Assembly: GCF_003049685.1 (NCBI RefSeq)
Contig: NZ_PYSY02000002.1
Coordinates: 1,029,501-1,093,500, forward strand
DNA length: 64,000 nucleotides
Direction: 5' to 3'
From: Brucella pituitosa
GTDB lineage: Bacteria > Pseudomonadota > Alphaproteobacteria > Rhizobiales > Rhizobiaceae
This document shows, one piece after another, positions 24,954-33,963 of this stretch. Within the stretch, counting starts at the first letter, position 1. Every line of letters begins with the position of its first letter. The translations under genes were made by a program, and so were the position numbers. The notes under the pieces were generated by a model. That model was not told where the DNA came from and made no database searches. It saw nothing but the letters and a program-made list of their open reading frames with translations.

Positions 24954-25331
24954 ATGAAACGCTTCCGCATCATTGGCTCTACGGCAATCGTATCGCTCGC
25001 GCTTGCAGGATGTGTTGCTACCGGCCCTGGCGGTGGTGGCAATGTCCCTGTCGTTAATCGTGCGCCATCCGGTATCGACGGCAAATGGGTCGATCCTAAC
25101 GGCATCGTGTCGTCCTTTAATGGCGGCATTTTTGAAACCCGCTCAACCGACACCAATGAAAAGCTGGCAGAAGGTAACTATCGTTACCAGTCGCCTCAGC
25201 TTGTTGAGATCGACATGCGTTCGATCGTACGTGGCACCTCTTCGCGCGTGAATTGTGCGCTCGTTTCACAGAACCAGCTCAACTGCACGTCGTCGGCAGG
25301 CTCGCGCTTCTCGCTGACCCGCCGCGCTTAA
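24954..25331 (+). CDS. omp10: Outer-membrane lipoprotein Omp10
   Basis: 125 residues. A lipoprotein signal peptide ends in the lipobox LALAGC. The mature part (GIDGKWVDPNGIVSSFNGG, TRSTDTNEKLAEGNY, NCTSSAGSRFSLTRR) is nearly the same as Brucella Omp10, a small outer-membrane lipoprotein and known antigen. Its biochemical role is not established; a small beta-sheet domain in the protease-inhibitor-like lipoprotein class is plausible. ATG 24954 lies 7 nt from GGAGAA; ATG 24948 is too close to it. A strong terminator follows. Confidence 0.92.
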   Translation: MKRFRIIGSTAIVSLALAGCVATGPGGGGNVPVVNRAPSGIDGKWVDPNGIVSSFNGGIFETRSTDTNEKLAEGNYRYQSPQLVEIDMRSIVRGTSSRVNCALVSQNQLNCTSSAGSRFSLTRRA

Positions 25332-25352
25332 AATGCGTTAAAACAGCATTCC

Positions 25353-25387
25353 AAACGGCATACGCATTTAGCGTGTGCCGTTTTTTT
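25353..25387 (+). terminator. Rho-independent terminator of omp10
   Basis: AACGGCATACGC / GCGTGTGCCGTT stem with ATTTA loop followed by seven T residues. Confidence 0.85.
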
Positions 25388-25492
25388 ATGGGTTGTTTGA
25401 TCGATTACCCGACAATTCGACTGCCGCCTCTATTGTTAGGATTGTAATTTGCCTGTTTTTGTCTAGTTTTCCGGCAAAGCAGGAGTCGGAAT

Positions 25493-26530
25493 ATGAGTGA
25501 GACGGAAAAAGTGACCGCCAATCTGAGCACCAGCGGAATAAAGCAACCTAAAGTGGGTGTTCTGCTTGTCAATCTTGGCACGCCCGATGGTACAAGCTAC
25601 GCCCCGATGCGGCGTTATCTGGCTGAGTTCCTTTCCGACCGTCGTGTCATCGAATGGCCGCGCCTTTTGTGGTATCCGATCCTCTACGGCATCGTGCTCA
25701 ACACACGCCCAAAGCGTTCCGGCGCGCTCTATGACCGTATCTGGAACCGCGAGAAGAATGAATCGCCCTTACGCACCTATACGCGTGCGCAAGGCGAAAA
25801 ACTCGCCGTTGCGCTCAAAGATCATCCGAACGTCATCGTGGACTGGGCCATGCGTTATGGCCAGCCTTCGATTGAAGAAGTGACGGATCGCCTGTTGAAG
25901 CAGGGTTGCGAACGCATCGTCATGTTCCCGCTCTATCCGCAATATTCAGCGACCACCACGGCCACGGTGAATGACAAATTCTTCGAAGTGCTGATGAAAA
26001 AGCGCTTTATGCCAGCGGTCCGCACGATCCCTTCCTATGAAGTGGAACCTGTCTATATTGAGGCGCTTGCGCGCTCGATTGAGAAGCATCTTGCGACGCT
26101 CGATTTCAAGCCGGAAGTGATCCTCGCTTCCTATCACGGCATCCCCAAAAGCTATTCGGACAAGGGCGACCCTTATCGCTCTCAATGTCTTGAAACATCA
26201 CGGCTTTTGCGTGCGCGCCTCGGCATGGATGACAAACAGTTCCGCTCCACCTTCCAGTCTCGTTTCGGCCCGGAAGAATGGCTCCAGCCTTATACGGACG
26301 AGACACTGGAAGAATTAGCCAAGCAGGGCGTCAAGTCAGTTGCCGTACTCAATCCCGGCTTTGTGGTAGACTGTCTGGAAACCGTTGACGAAATCGGTCA
26401 CGAAGCGGCTGAGGCTTTCCACGAGGCCGGCGGCGAGAATTTCAGCCACATTCCATGCCTCAACGATAGCGAAGAAGGCATGAAAGTTATTGAGACGCTC
26501 GTACGGCGCGAATTGCAGGGCTGGGTCTGA
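25493..26530 (+). CDS. hemH: Ferrochelatase
   Basis: 345 residues. Inserts Fe2+ into protoporphyrin IX, the last step of heme synthesis. VLLVNLGTPD at the start, MRYGQPSI, FPLYPQYSATTTA, ASYHGIPKSYSDKGDPY with the metal-binding His, and NPGFVVDCLETVDEI with the catalytic Glu region are all canonical. GCAGGAG lies 8 nt before ATG 25493. The enzyme is membrane-associated or soluble; no membrane segment is evident. The SPFH gene follows 73 bp later. Confidence 0.96.
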   Translation: MSETEKVTANLSTSGIKQPKVGVLLVNLGTPDGTSYAPMRRYLAEFLSDRRVIEWPRLLWYPILYGIVLNTRPKRSGALYDRIWNREKNESPLRTYTRAQGEKLAVALKDHPNVIVDWAMRYGQPSIEEVTDRLLKQGCERIVMFPLYPQYSATTTATVNDKFFEVLMKKRFMPAVRTIPSYEVEPVYIEALARSIEKHLATLDFKPEVILASYHGIPKSYSDKGDPYRSQCLETSRLLRARLGMDDKQFRSTFQSRFGPEEWLQPYTDETLEELAKQGVKSVAVLNPGFVVDCLETVDEIGHEAAEAFHEAGGENFSHIPCLNDSEEGMKVIETLVRRELQGWV

Positions 26531-26603
26531 GGCCATGGCGCAAAGGGGCATCATATTCGCCCTGCCCCCACTGCCTTACCGCCTTTACTAAGGGGACTAC
26601 ATA

Positions 26604-27590
26604 ATGACTGGCTTTGATATCACGCTATTGATTTTGGCAGCACTTGTTCTGGCAACGCTATTTGCCGGGATCAAGACTGTGCCGCAGGGTTATAACTACA
26701 CCGTGGAGCGCTTTGGCCGTTACACCCGCACTCTTATGCCTGGCCTCAATCTGATCGTTCCATTCTTCGACAGGATCGGCGCACGGCTTAACATGATGGA
26801 GCAGGTGCTTGACGTTCCCACACAGGAAGTTATCACCCGCGACAACGCCATCGTCGGTGTTGACGGCGTCGCCTTTTATCAGGTGCTGAACGCGGCTCAG
26901 GCTGCCTATCAGGTTTCCAACCTGCAATATGCAATCCTGAACCTCACCATGACCAACATCCGTACCGTCATGGGTTCGATGGACCTTGATGAATTGCTCT
27001 CCAACCGCGATGCGATCAACGATCGTCTGTTGCGTGTTGTCGATGAAGCCGCGCATCCATGGGGCCTCAAGATGACCCGCGTGGAAATCAAGGACATCAA
27101 TCCACCTGCAGACATCGTCACTTCCATGGCACGCCAGATGAAGGCTGAGCGCGACAAACGTGCGCAAGTTCTGGAAGCGGAAGGCGACCGCAACGCACAA
27201 ATTCTGCGTGCGGAAGGCCAGAAGCAATCGCAGATTCTGGAAGCAGAAGGCAAGCTTGAAGCCGCCAAGCGCGAAGCAGAAGCCCGTGAACGTCTGGCCG
27301 AAGCGGAAGCCAAGGCAACCACACTCGTTTCTGACGCCGTGTCTGCCGGTAATGTTCAGGCGCTCAATTACTTCGTGGCGCAAAAATACACCGAAGCGCT
27401 CGGCAACATTGCCAGCGCCAAGAACCAGAAAGTGGTTCTCATGCCGCTTGAAGCAAGTTCGCTGATCGGTTCGCTGGCTGGTATTGGTGCAATTGCCAAA
27501 GAAGTTTTTGGCGATAGCAGCTCCACGGTTGAGCCAACCCCGACTACACCAAACCCGCGCACCCGCAGCGTACCCACCACCAATCGTTAA
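26604..27590 (+). CDS. SPFH/band-7 membrane protein (QmcA-like)
   Basis: 328 residues. One N-terminal membrane helix (~5-22), then the SPFH domain ([23 protein letters not shown] ... [21 protein letters not shown] ... [13 protein letters not shown]) and a coiled coil of repeating Glu-Ala-x-Gly-x-Arg heptads (~180-240), ending in a Thr/Pro-rich tail. These stomatin-like proteins form large oligomeric rings or cages in membranes. It pairs with the NfeD-family gene 14 bp downstream, the usual QmcA/YbbJ partnership. Confidence 0.92.
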   Translation: MTGFDITLLILAALVLATLFAGIKTVPQGYNYTVERFGRYTRTLMPGLNLIVPFFDRIGARLNMMEQVLDVPTQEVITRDNAIVGVDGVAFYQVLNAAQAAYQVSNLQYAILNLTMTNIRTVMGSMDLDELLSNRDAINDRLLRVVDEAAHPWGLKMTRVEIKDINPPADIVTSMARQMKAERDKRAQVLEAEGDRNAQILRAEGQKQSQILEAEGKLEAAKREAEARERLAEAEAKATTLVSDAVSAGNVQALNYFVAQKYTEALGNIASAKNQKVVLMPLEASSLIGSLAGIGAIAKEVFGDSSSTVEPTPTTPNPRTRSVPTTNR

Positions 27591-27604
27591 AGAGGCAGGG
27601 CGTC

Positions 27605-28063
27605 ATGATCATTCATTTCCTGTCACAGCTTGGGCTTTGGGGCTGGTTCGTTCTAGGACTTGTCCTGCTCATCCTGGAAATTATGGCGCCCGGCTTCTTC
27701 TTCATCTGGTTTGGCCTTGCAGCCCTTGTCACGGGCGGCCTCGCCTTCCTGCTCGGCTCATTAATCGGTTTTGGCTGGCAAGTGCAGACCGTGCTGTTTC
27801 TGGTTCTCGCCATTGCGTTCGTGCTGGCGGGCCGTCGCTTTTTCGGCGTCAACGATCAGCAGGACGAGCCGTTGCTCAACCGTCGAGGAGAGCAGCTTGT
27901 CGGGCAGCGCGCCACTTTGAATGAGCCTATCGTCAACGGGCGCGGACGTATCCATATCAACGACACAACATGGCGCATCAAAGGCCCCGACCTCCCTGCA
28001 GGCACGGAAGTGCGTGTGGTGTCCTTTGACCCAATCACTCTGGAAGTAGAAGTGGAAGTATAG
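27605..28063 (+). CDS. NfeD-family membrane protein (YbbJ-like)
   Basis: 152 residues. Three or four membrane helices fill residues ~5-75, followed by a small C-terminal OB-fold domain (LVGQRATLNEPIVNGRGRIHINDTTWRIKG ...). NfeD proteins bind or stabilise SPFH proteins, and this short form lacks the N-terminal serine-protease part. It is 14 bp downstream of the SPFH gene and surely in its operon. Confidence 0.92.
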   Translation: MIIHFLSQLGLWGWFVLGLVLLILEIMAPGFFFIWFGLAALVTGGLAFLLGSLIGFGWQVQTVLFLVLAIAFVLAGRRFFGVNDQQDEPLLNRRGEQLVGQRATLNEPIVNGRGRIHINDTTWRIKGPDLPAGTEVRVVSFDPITLEVEVEV

Positions 28064-28121
28064 GTGGCTTGTAGGGAATAAGCGTTCTTAAAACCCTATC
28101 CCCCTGATCCTATTCTATGCC

Positions 28122-29138
28122 TCAGGCAACCCCAATGCGCAGCAGATCGTGGAAATGCACGAGGCCGATCGGTCGATCGTCCTCAACCACGATCAATGCC
28201 CCGATATGTTTCTCATTGAGGATGCTCAAAGCAGCGCTGGCGAGCAGATTCTGATCTACCGTCTTGGGCTTGCGTGTCATGATATCATCGACAGCAAGTT
28301 CAGACAGATTACGGCTCAGATTACGTGAAATATCACCGTCCGTGATAATTCCAGCCAATGTGCCATCGTCATTGACGACAATCACGCAGCCGAAGCTCTT
28401 CTGAGCCTGAACCTTCATGGCATCCGGCATCAATGTGCCCGCCCTGACCAGCGGCAGACGTTCACCCCTATGCATGATCTCGCGAACATGGGTAAGGCTC
28501 GCACCAAGCGAACCGCCTGGATGGAAAGTCTTGAAATCTGTCGGGCTGAAGCCACGCGCTTCCAGAAGAGCGATTGCAAGCGCATCGCCAATAGCAAGCT
28601 GCATCATTGTCGATGTCGTAGGCGCCAGACCATGCGGACAGGCTTCCTGTGCCTTTGGCAGAATCAAAGCGATGCTTGCTGCCCTTCCGAGGGCCGATTC
28701 TTCGCCCGCCGTAATAGCAATCAGCGGAATGCGGAAGCGCTGCGAATAATTGACAATACCTTTGAGTTCAGCCGTTTCACCCGACCATGAAAGGGCGAGG
28801 ATCACATCATCGCGGCCGACCATGCCAAGATCGCCGTGATTGGCTTCGGCAGAATGCACAAAGAAGGCTGATGTCCCGGTAGAGGCAAAAGTCGCTGCAA
28901 GCTTGGTGCCGATATGGCCACTTTTGCCAACGCCCGTAACAACCAGACGGCCTTTTGAAGCAACAATCGTCCTGACTGCTTCTGCGAATGGAGCCGAAAG
29001 GCCATTATTCAAGGCTTCTTCAAGCGCCACAAGGCCAGCATTTTCGGTCTTGATCGTGCGCAGAGCCGAGGCAATCAAATCCTCCGCGCGCGCGGTTTCA
29101 TTTGTGGTGTCGAGCTTTGTCATATCGGACTGGGTCAT
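28122..29138 (-). CDS. kdsD: Arabinose-5-phosphate isomerase (KpsF/GutQ type)
   Basis: 338 residues. An SIS domain (VTGVGKSGHIGTKLAATFASTGT ... SWSGETAELKGIV) is followed by two CBS motifs (IMHRGERLPLV ... IITDGDISRNLS; DIMTRKPKTVD ... GLVHFHDLLRIGV). The enzyme turns ribulose-5-phosphate into arabinose-5-phosphate, the precursor of KDO in lipopolysaccharide. The start is uncertain: MTQSD at 29138 and MTKLD at 29123 are both plausible, and neither has a strong Shine-Dalgarno. The longer frame to 29228 looks non-coding. It is divergent from an outer-membrane barrel gene. Confidence 0.92.
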   Translation of the reverse strand: MTQSDMTKLDTTNETARAEDLIASALRTIKTENAGLVALEEALNNGLSAPFAEAVRTIVASKGRLVVTGVGKSGHIGTKLAATFASTGTSAFFVHSAEANHGDLGMVGRDDVILALSWSGETAELKGIVNYSQRFRIPLIAITAGEESALGRAASIALILPKAQEACPHGLAPTTSTMMQLAIGDALAIALLEARGFSPTDFKTFHPGGSLGASLTHVREIMHRGERLPLVRAGTLMPDAMKVQAQKSFGCVIVVNDDGTLAGIITDGDISRNLSRNLSELAVDDIMTRKPKTVDQNLLASAALSILNEKHIGALIVVEDDRPIGLVHFHDLLRIGVA

Positions 29139-29228
29139 GGCGCACAGGGTTAGCGCCTTCAAAGCCGGTTGTCCAAGCATTTGTTGCTGCACAATCCAGG
29201 CACTTGGAAAGCAATAATTAGTAAACAA

Positions 29229-29236
29229 TTAACCAT
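29229..29236 (+). promoter_or_regulatory. TTAACCAT half-site upstream of the outer-membrane barrel gene
   Basis: TTAACCAT 46 bp before the chosen start of the barrel gene, in the kdsD divergent region. Possible CtrA-type site; unproven. Confidence 0.25.
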
Positions 29237-29282
29237 GTCCGTTTACCGTTCAATTACCACGTTGCAACGGTTTGAAGACAAT

Positions 29283-30872
29283 ATGCTTTTTGCCAATTCC
29301 TCATCCGGCGGATCATCGCCTTTTGCCCGCAGGTTGAGATGCCTGTTGCTGGCAGGGTGCGCCTTGGCAATCAGTCACTCGCCAGCCTTTTCTCAGGATG
29401 CCCAGCTGCGCGGCAGTGTGGATGAAGATAACCTCTCCGTTTCTTCACCTGACCAGACCGCCAATAGCGATACTGATCCGACAGATCCGAATGCGCCCGC
29501 ATCAGTTGATTTCGCAGATAGTTCCTACACGCCGCCTGCCGACAGCACTTCCCAGTCACAGCCTACCGAACCGGCGCAGGCAGCACCAACTGTGGAGGAG
29601 GACGCTCAGCCCTTCCTTTCGACAGACAACATGCGCGTTGGTGCGATCACAACTGAAGATCAGGATGACACTGGTCGCGTACGTCGCGAAAACCTTCCCG
29701 CCATTCCTGAACAGGGTCGCCGCGCCACACCGGAAGCTGATCCCTTTGCGCCACTAGGCGTTCGCGTAGGCTCATTCATGCTGCGTCCGACGCTTGAGCA
29801 AGGCATTCGCGCTACAACGAATGGCGATAACAGTTCGACCGGCTCGAGCGCCATCCTCTCGGAAACGACGCTGCGCCTCAATACAGAATCCGATTGGGGA
29901 CGCCATCAGGCAACATTGGATGCCTCAGGCACACTCAGCAAATCGATTTCCGGCCAGGACGTGTCGGAACCACGCGCCGATGTTCAGGGCAATCTTCGCT
30001 TTGATCTCAGTGACCAGACAACCGTCAATGCCGGTGCGGGCTACAAACTGCGCCGTGAAAGTGCATCAAGTCCCAACGGCGTAACCGATGCTCTCAAACG
30101 CCCGCTAGTTCACACCCTCAATGGCAGCCTTGGCATCGAACGCGACACTGGCCTGCTTTTCGGTCGCGCAACGGGCCGCGTCGAGCATGAAATCTATGGC
30201 GATGCAGAACTGTCTTCAGGCGGCACTGTCAGCCAGAAAGATCGCGATAACACCTATGCCAGCATAACACTGCGTGGTGGTTTTGCCATTTCACCCGCAC
30301 TCAAGCCTTTTGCCGAAGTTGAACTGGGCCAGCGCATGTTCGATGAGCGGGTGGACAGCAACGGTTATGAGCGCAGCGGCTCGCAATATGCGGTGCGTGG
30401 TGGCCTGATGTTCGACCGGGGTGAAAAGTTCAATGGTGAATTCTCCGCTGGCTTCATGCGCGCCAATAGCGATGATTCCCGCCTGAGCGATGTCAGTGGA
30501 CCATCACTTGCAGCTGCCATCAACTGGTCGCCGCTACGCGGAACCGATATGCAGCTCTATGCACAAACCATGGTCGACACCTCGACAACACCCGGCGTTT
30601 CCGGCGCGCTTCTGCATTTTGCGAGCCTCGAGGTCACGCGGCGCGTGCGCTCGGATCTGAGCCTCAACGGTAAGCTCGACCTCAATGTCCGTGACAATAA
30701 GGATGGCACCGGAACCGACTACACAATCGGGGCGCAGATCGGTGGAACATATTGGATCAATCGCTATGTCGGCATTGACGCGCGACTGCGTCATGAATTC
30801 CAGACCAGCCAAATCTCGGATCGAGAATATCGCGCCAACAGTGTCTATGTCGGCATGAAAGTGCAGCGTTAA
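29283..30872 (+). CDS. Outer-membrane beta-barrel protein (BBP2_2-like)
   Basis: 529 residues. A signal peptide (basic RRLRC, then a hydrophobic LLLAGCALAIS core, cleavage near AFSQD) is followed by an acidic, Ser/Pro/Thr-rich segment (~40-150) and then ~370 residues of alternating amphipathic strands ending VYVGMKVQR. This is the pattern of the outer-membrane beta-barrel family that accompanies polysaccharide export genes. 'LLAGCA' could also be read as a lipobox, but QDAQ cleavage seems more natural. Function unknown. ATG 29283 is chosen; in-frame ATGs at 29169 and 29235 would add non-signal-like sequence. Confidence 0.75.
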   Translation: MLFANSSSGGSSPFARRLRCLLLAGCALAISHSPAFSQDAQLRGSVDEDNLSVSSPDQTANSDTDPTDPNAPASVDFADSSYTPPADSTSQSQPTEPAQAAPTVEEDAQPFLSTDNMRVGAITTEDQDDTGRVRRENLPAIPEQGRRATPEADPFAPLGVRVGSFMLRPTLEQGIRATTNGDNSSTGSSAILSETTLRLNTESDWGRHQATLDASGTLSKSISGQDVSEPRADVQGNLRFDLSDQTTVNAGAGYKLRRESASSPNGVTDALKRPLVHTLNGSLGIERDTGLLFGRATGRVEHEIYGDAELSSGGTVSQKDRDNTYASITLRGGFAISPALKPFAEVELGQRMFDERVDSNGYERSGSQYAVRGGLMFDRGEKFNGEFSAGFMRANSDDSRLSDVSGPSLAAAINWSPLRGTDMQLYAQTMVDTSTTPGVSGALLHFASLEVTRRVRSDLSLNGKLDLNVRDNKDGTGTDYTIGAQIGGTYWINRYVGIDARLRHEFQTSQISDREYRANSVYVGMKVQR

Positions 30873-30882
30873 ACCAAACAAG

Positions 30883-30912
30883 AAAAAGGACGGCTTTCGC
30901 CGTCCTTCTTAT
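30883..30912. terminator. Bidirectional terminator
   Basis: AAAAAGGACGG-CTTT-CGCCGTCCTTCTT: GC-rich stem with A-run and T-rich flank between the convergent barrel and aldo/keto reductase genes. Confidence 0.8.
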
Positions 30913-30914
30913 TT

Positions 30915-31739
30915 TCAGTCCCACTGAGGGGCTAGCCCATCCGGACTGACAATACGGCCATCGGGTTTGACAAGCGCGTGGATTGCCTGCATTTCGGTCT
31001 CACTTAATGCAAAGTCGAAAATGGCCAGGTTTTCCAGAATTCGTGCCTCACTAACTGTTTTGGATAGTGCAATCACATTATCCTGCTGTACCAGCCAGCG
31101 AAGAACCACCTGCGCAACCGACTTGCCGTGGGCTGCGGCGATATCCTTGAGAACCGCATCGCTGAACACTTTTCCGTCGGCCATCGCATAATAACCAGTG
31201 ATCGACATGCCAGCCGCATGAGCTGCTTCAATCACGCTGCGCTGGCTCAAATATGGATGATATTCGATTTGGTTCGTCACCAGCGGCAGATCGGAAAGCG
31301 CCTTTGCTTCTGCCATCAATGCCGTGTTGAAGTTCGACACACCAATGTGACGAACCTTGCCAGCTTTTGCCACTTCATTCAGTGCACCGATCTGTTCGGC
31401 AAGCGACACAGCTTCATTCGGCCAATGCAGAAGCAGCAGATCGACATAGTCGGTCTTAAGCTTGGTAAGGCTTTCATCGACAGATGCGATGAAAGCATCA
31501 TGCTTATAATTATCTACCCAGACTTTTGTGGTCAGAAAGATGTCGCCACGCTGAACGCCGGAAGTCGCAATTGCTTCACCGACCTCGGCTTCATTGCCAT
31601 AAATCTGCGCGGTATCGACATGGCGAAAACCAGCCTTGAGCGCGTAAGGGACGATGCGAAGCACATCTTCACCCGGCATACGGAAAGTGCCAAGGCCAAG
31701 GGCGGGAATGGAGGCACCATTTGTTGTTACGTTATGCAT
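30915..31739 (-). CDS. Aldo/keto reductase
   Basis: 274 residues. NADPH-dependent carbonyl reductase with the AKR tetrad: Asp in FRHVDTAQIYGNEAEVG, Tyr in the same segment, Lys in FLTTKVW, His in LLLLHWPN; the cofactor region near the end reads VIALSKTVSEARILENL. It resembles 2,5-diketo-D-gluconate reductase-type enzymes, but substrate cannot be deduced. AAGGAAC precedes ATG 31739; the MFS gene ends 16 bp upstream on the same strand, so they form an operon divergent from the LysR gene. Confidence 0.9.
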   Translation of the reverse strand: MHNVTTNGASIPALGLGTFRMPGEDVLRIVPYALKAGFRHVDTAQIYGNEAEVGEAIATSGVQRGDIFLTTKVWVDNYKHDAFIASVDESLTKLKTDYVDLLLLHWPNEAVSLAEQIGALNEVAKAGKVRHIGVSNFNTALMAEAKALSDLPLVTNQIEYHPYLSQRSVIEAAHAAGMSITGYYAMADGKVFSDAVLKDIAAAHGKSVAQVVLRWLVQQDNVIALSKTVSEARILENLAIFDFALSETEMQAIHALVKPDGRIVSPDGLAPQWD

Positions 31740-31755
31740 ACTAGTTCCTTTGATT

Positions 31756-32937
31756 TTATGCGGTAGCGACACGGGTTTCGGTACGGCGATCAAGCACGCC
31801 GCTTAGGACTGTGAGAACCAGAGCGCCACCGACGAGAATTGCACCGACCCAAGGGGTTGCGATGAGACCAAGCTGGCTTTCAACGACCACCCCACCGAGC
31901 CAGGCACCGAGCGCAATACCGAGATTAAAGGCTGCAATATTGAGCGCGGAGGCGACATCGACAGCGCCCGGACGGTATTCCTTGGCGAGCTGTACGACAT
32001 AGAGCTGCAGGCCGGGTACATTCGCGAATTGCAGGAAGCCAAGCGCTGCAAGTGTCATCAGTGTGAAGAATGGCGACACCGCACTGAAGCTGAACATCAC
32101 AAGCACAATGGCCTGCAACACGAACAGCACCGTCAGGGCACGAACCGGATTGTCGTTAGAAATGCGGCCGCCAACGATGTTGCCAATAGCGATCGCAATG
32201 CCATAGAGCACCAGAATGTAGCTGACGGATCCTTCCGCAAAACCGGTAATGTCCTGCAGGATCGGTGTGAGATAGGTGAAGGCAACGAAAGTGCCACCGT
32301 AACCGAGCGCGGTCATGCCATAGACGATCAGCAGACGTCCGGAGCCAAGCACACGGAGCTGATCCATGAGCGATGCAGGTTCAGCCTTTTGAAGGCTGCG
32401 CGGCAGGAGAGCAGCAATACCGACAAGTGCGACGAGGCCGATTGCCGAGACAGCCCAGAAGGTTGCGCGCCAGCCGAAATTCTGACCAATCCAGGTGCCA
32501 AGCGGCACGCCGGTTACGATTGCAACCGTCAGACCCATGAACATCATGGCGATGGCAGAACCGCGCTTGTTTTCAGGCACGAGATCGGCGGCAATCGTTG
32601 CACCGACCGAGAAGAAGACGCCATGGGCAAAGGCCGAAAGCACACGTCCAATCATGAGGATTTCATAGCTTGGTGCTGAGGCTGCCACCATATTGCCTGC
32701 AATGAACAGCGCCATGAGGCCAAGCAACAATGGCTTGCGTTCAAGACGACCGGTCAGAGCAGTGAGGATAGGAGCGCCGAAGGTAACACCAAGCGCATAA
32801 ACGCTGACGATCAGTCCGGCGAGTGGAAGAGTAATATGCAAATCCGAAGCAACCGTCGGCAGGAGACCAACGATCACAAATTCGGTTGTCCCGATCGCAT
32901 AGGCCGCGATCGTAAGAGCGATAAGAGCGACAGGCAT
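31756..32937 (-). CDS. MFS exporter (AraJ/drug-efflux type, DHA1)
   Basis: 393 residues, twelve membrane helices. The DHA1 marks are visible: FVIVGLLPTVASDL in helix 1, LTGRLERKPLL between helices 2 and 3, and PLGTWIGQNFGWRATFW in helix 5 (motif C). It probably exports sugars or small toxic compounds. It is the first gene of a unit with the aldo/keto reductase, and 108 bp separate it from a divergent LysR gene that likely controls it. Confidence 0.9.
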   Translation of the reverse strand: MPVALIALTIAAYAIGTTEFVIVGLLPTVASDLHITLPLAGLIVSVYALGVTFGAPILTALTGRLERKPLLLGLMALFIAGNMVAASAPSYEILMIGRVLSAFAHGVFFSVGATIAADLVPENKRGSAIAMMFMGLTVAIVTGVPLGTWIGQNFGWRATFWAVSAIGLVALVGIAALLPRSLQKAEPASLMDQLRVLGSGRLLIVYGMTALGYGGTFVAFTYLTPILQDITGFAEGSVSYILVLYGIAIAIGNIVGGRISNDNPVRALTVLFVLQAIVLVMFSFSAVSPFFTLMTLAALGFLQFANVPGLQLYVVQLAKEYRPGAVDVASALNIAAFNLGIALGAWLGGVVVESQLGLIATPWVGAILVGGALVLTVLSGVLDRRTETRVATA

Positions 32938-33045
32938 GGGAGGAGTTCCTGTTGTTTAATGTTGCCCTCATATCGCTCTCTGGATATCAAATGATAAGAC
33001 TGATAATATTGTATATAGCTGTTCATTAGATTCACAGGTGATGGT

Positions 33046-33933
33046 TTGGATAATCGTTTCGGTGAAATGGAAGTTTTCGCGCGCGCCGTGGCGACAGGCA
33101 GTTTTTCCGCTGCCGCGCGTCAACTCAACATGACGCCTTCAGCAATCAGCCGCCTTGTCTCGCGGCTGGAAGATCGCCTGCAGGTGCGATTGCTGGTGCG
33201 GTCCACACGCAGTCTGACCCCAACACCGGAAGGCGAGTTCTATCTGGCGGAAGCACGCAGCCTGCTCGACAAACTCACAGAAATGGAAGCTCGGATTACC
33301 GATGGTGCACAGGCAGCCGTGCGCGGTCCGTTGCGGGTCAGTTCAACAGTTGGCTTCGGTGCAACGGTGATCATGCCGCTGGTGCCGGAGTTTCTGAAGC
33401 TTTATCCAGAGGTCGAACTCGACATAACACTCAACGACAGCATTATCGATCTCTGGCAGGAGCGCACCGATCTGGCAATCCGCTCAGGTGCGTTGAAGGA
33501 TTCGGCTTTAAAAGCCCGCCCCATCACACTGATGCGACGGCTGGTGGTGGCCTCGCCCGACTATCTGGAAAAACATGGTACGCCTCAAAGGCCCGAGGAT
33601 CTGAAAACGCATAATTGCCTGCGCTATAATTTCCAGCCGAGCGAATGGGAGTTTGCAGACCCCGAAACAGGCGAGAGCGTTCGACAGGTGGTTTCCGGCA
33701 ATTTTCTTGGCAGTGACGGCACCATCCTCAGACGTATTTGCATCGAAGACGGCGGTTTGATGAAGACCGGCGAACATACTGTTGCCAACGATCTGGCAAC
33801 CGGGCGACTGGTAGAGGTGCTTGCGGAATGGTCACCTGCGGAGCCCGAGAAAATCCATGCAGTTTTCCCCGGCCACCCTCACCTTGCCGCACGCATTCGC
33901 GCCTTTATCGACTTCCTTGCAGCAAAACTTTAA
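33046..33933 (+). CDS. LysR-type transcriptional regulator
   Basis: 295 residues. N-terminal helix-turn-helix (FSAAARQLNMTPSAISRLVSRLEDRL, ~18-43) and LysR effector domain with VELDITLNDSIIDLWQERTDLAIRSG. Start is a TTG with AGGTGATGG upstream; the next ATG (33067) would cut into the first helix. It is divergent from the MFS/aldo-keto reductase unit, the classical arrangement for a LysR that regulates its neighbour. Effector unknown. Confidence 0.88.
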   Translation: MDNRFGEMEVFARAVATGSFSAAARQLNMTPSAISRLVSRLEDRLQVRLLVRSTRSLTPTPEGEFYLAEARSLLDKLTEMEARITDGAQAAVRGPLRVSSTVGFGATVIMPLVPEFLKLYPEVELDITLNDSIIDLWQERTDLAIRSGALKDSALKARPITLMRRLVVASPDYLEKHGTPQRPEDLKTHNCLRYNFQPSEWEFADPETGESVRQVVSGNFLGSDGTILRRICIEDGGLMKTGEHTVANDLATGRLVEVLAEWSPAEPEKIHAVFPGHPHLAARIRAFIDFLAAKL

Positions 33934-33963
33934 GCATGGAGCGCCATCCTTTCCGAAAATCAT

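Noticed and set aside
29339-29360. Lipobox LLAGC in the outer-membrane barrel protein
   Set aside because: A barrel protein of this size is unlikely to be lipidated there; cleavage after AFS-Q further on is a better signal-peptidase I site.
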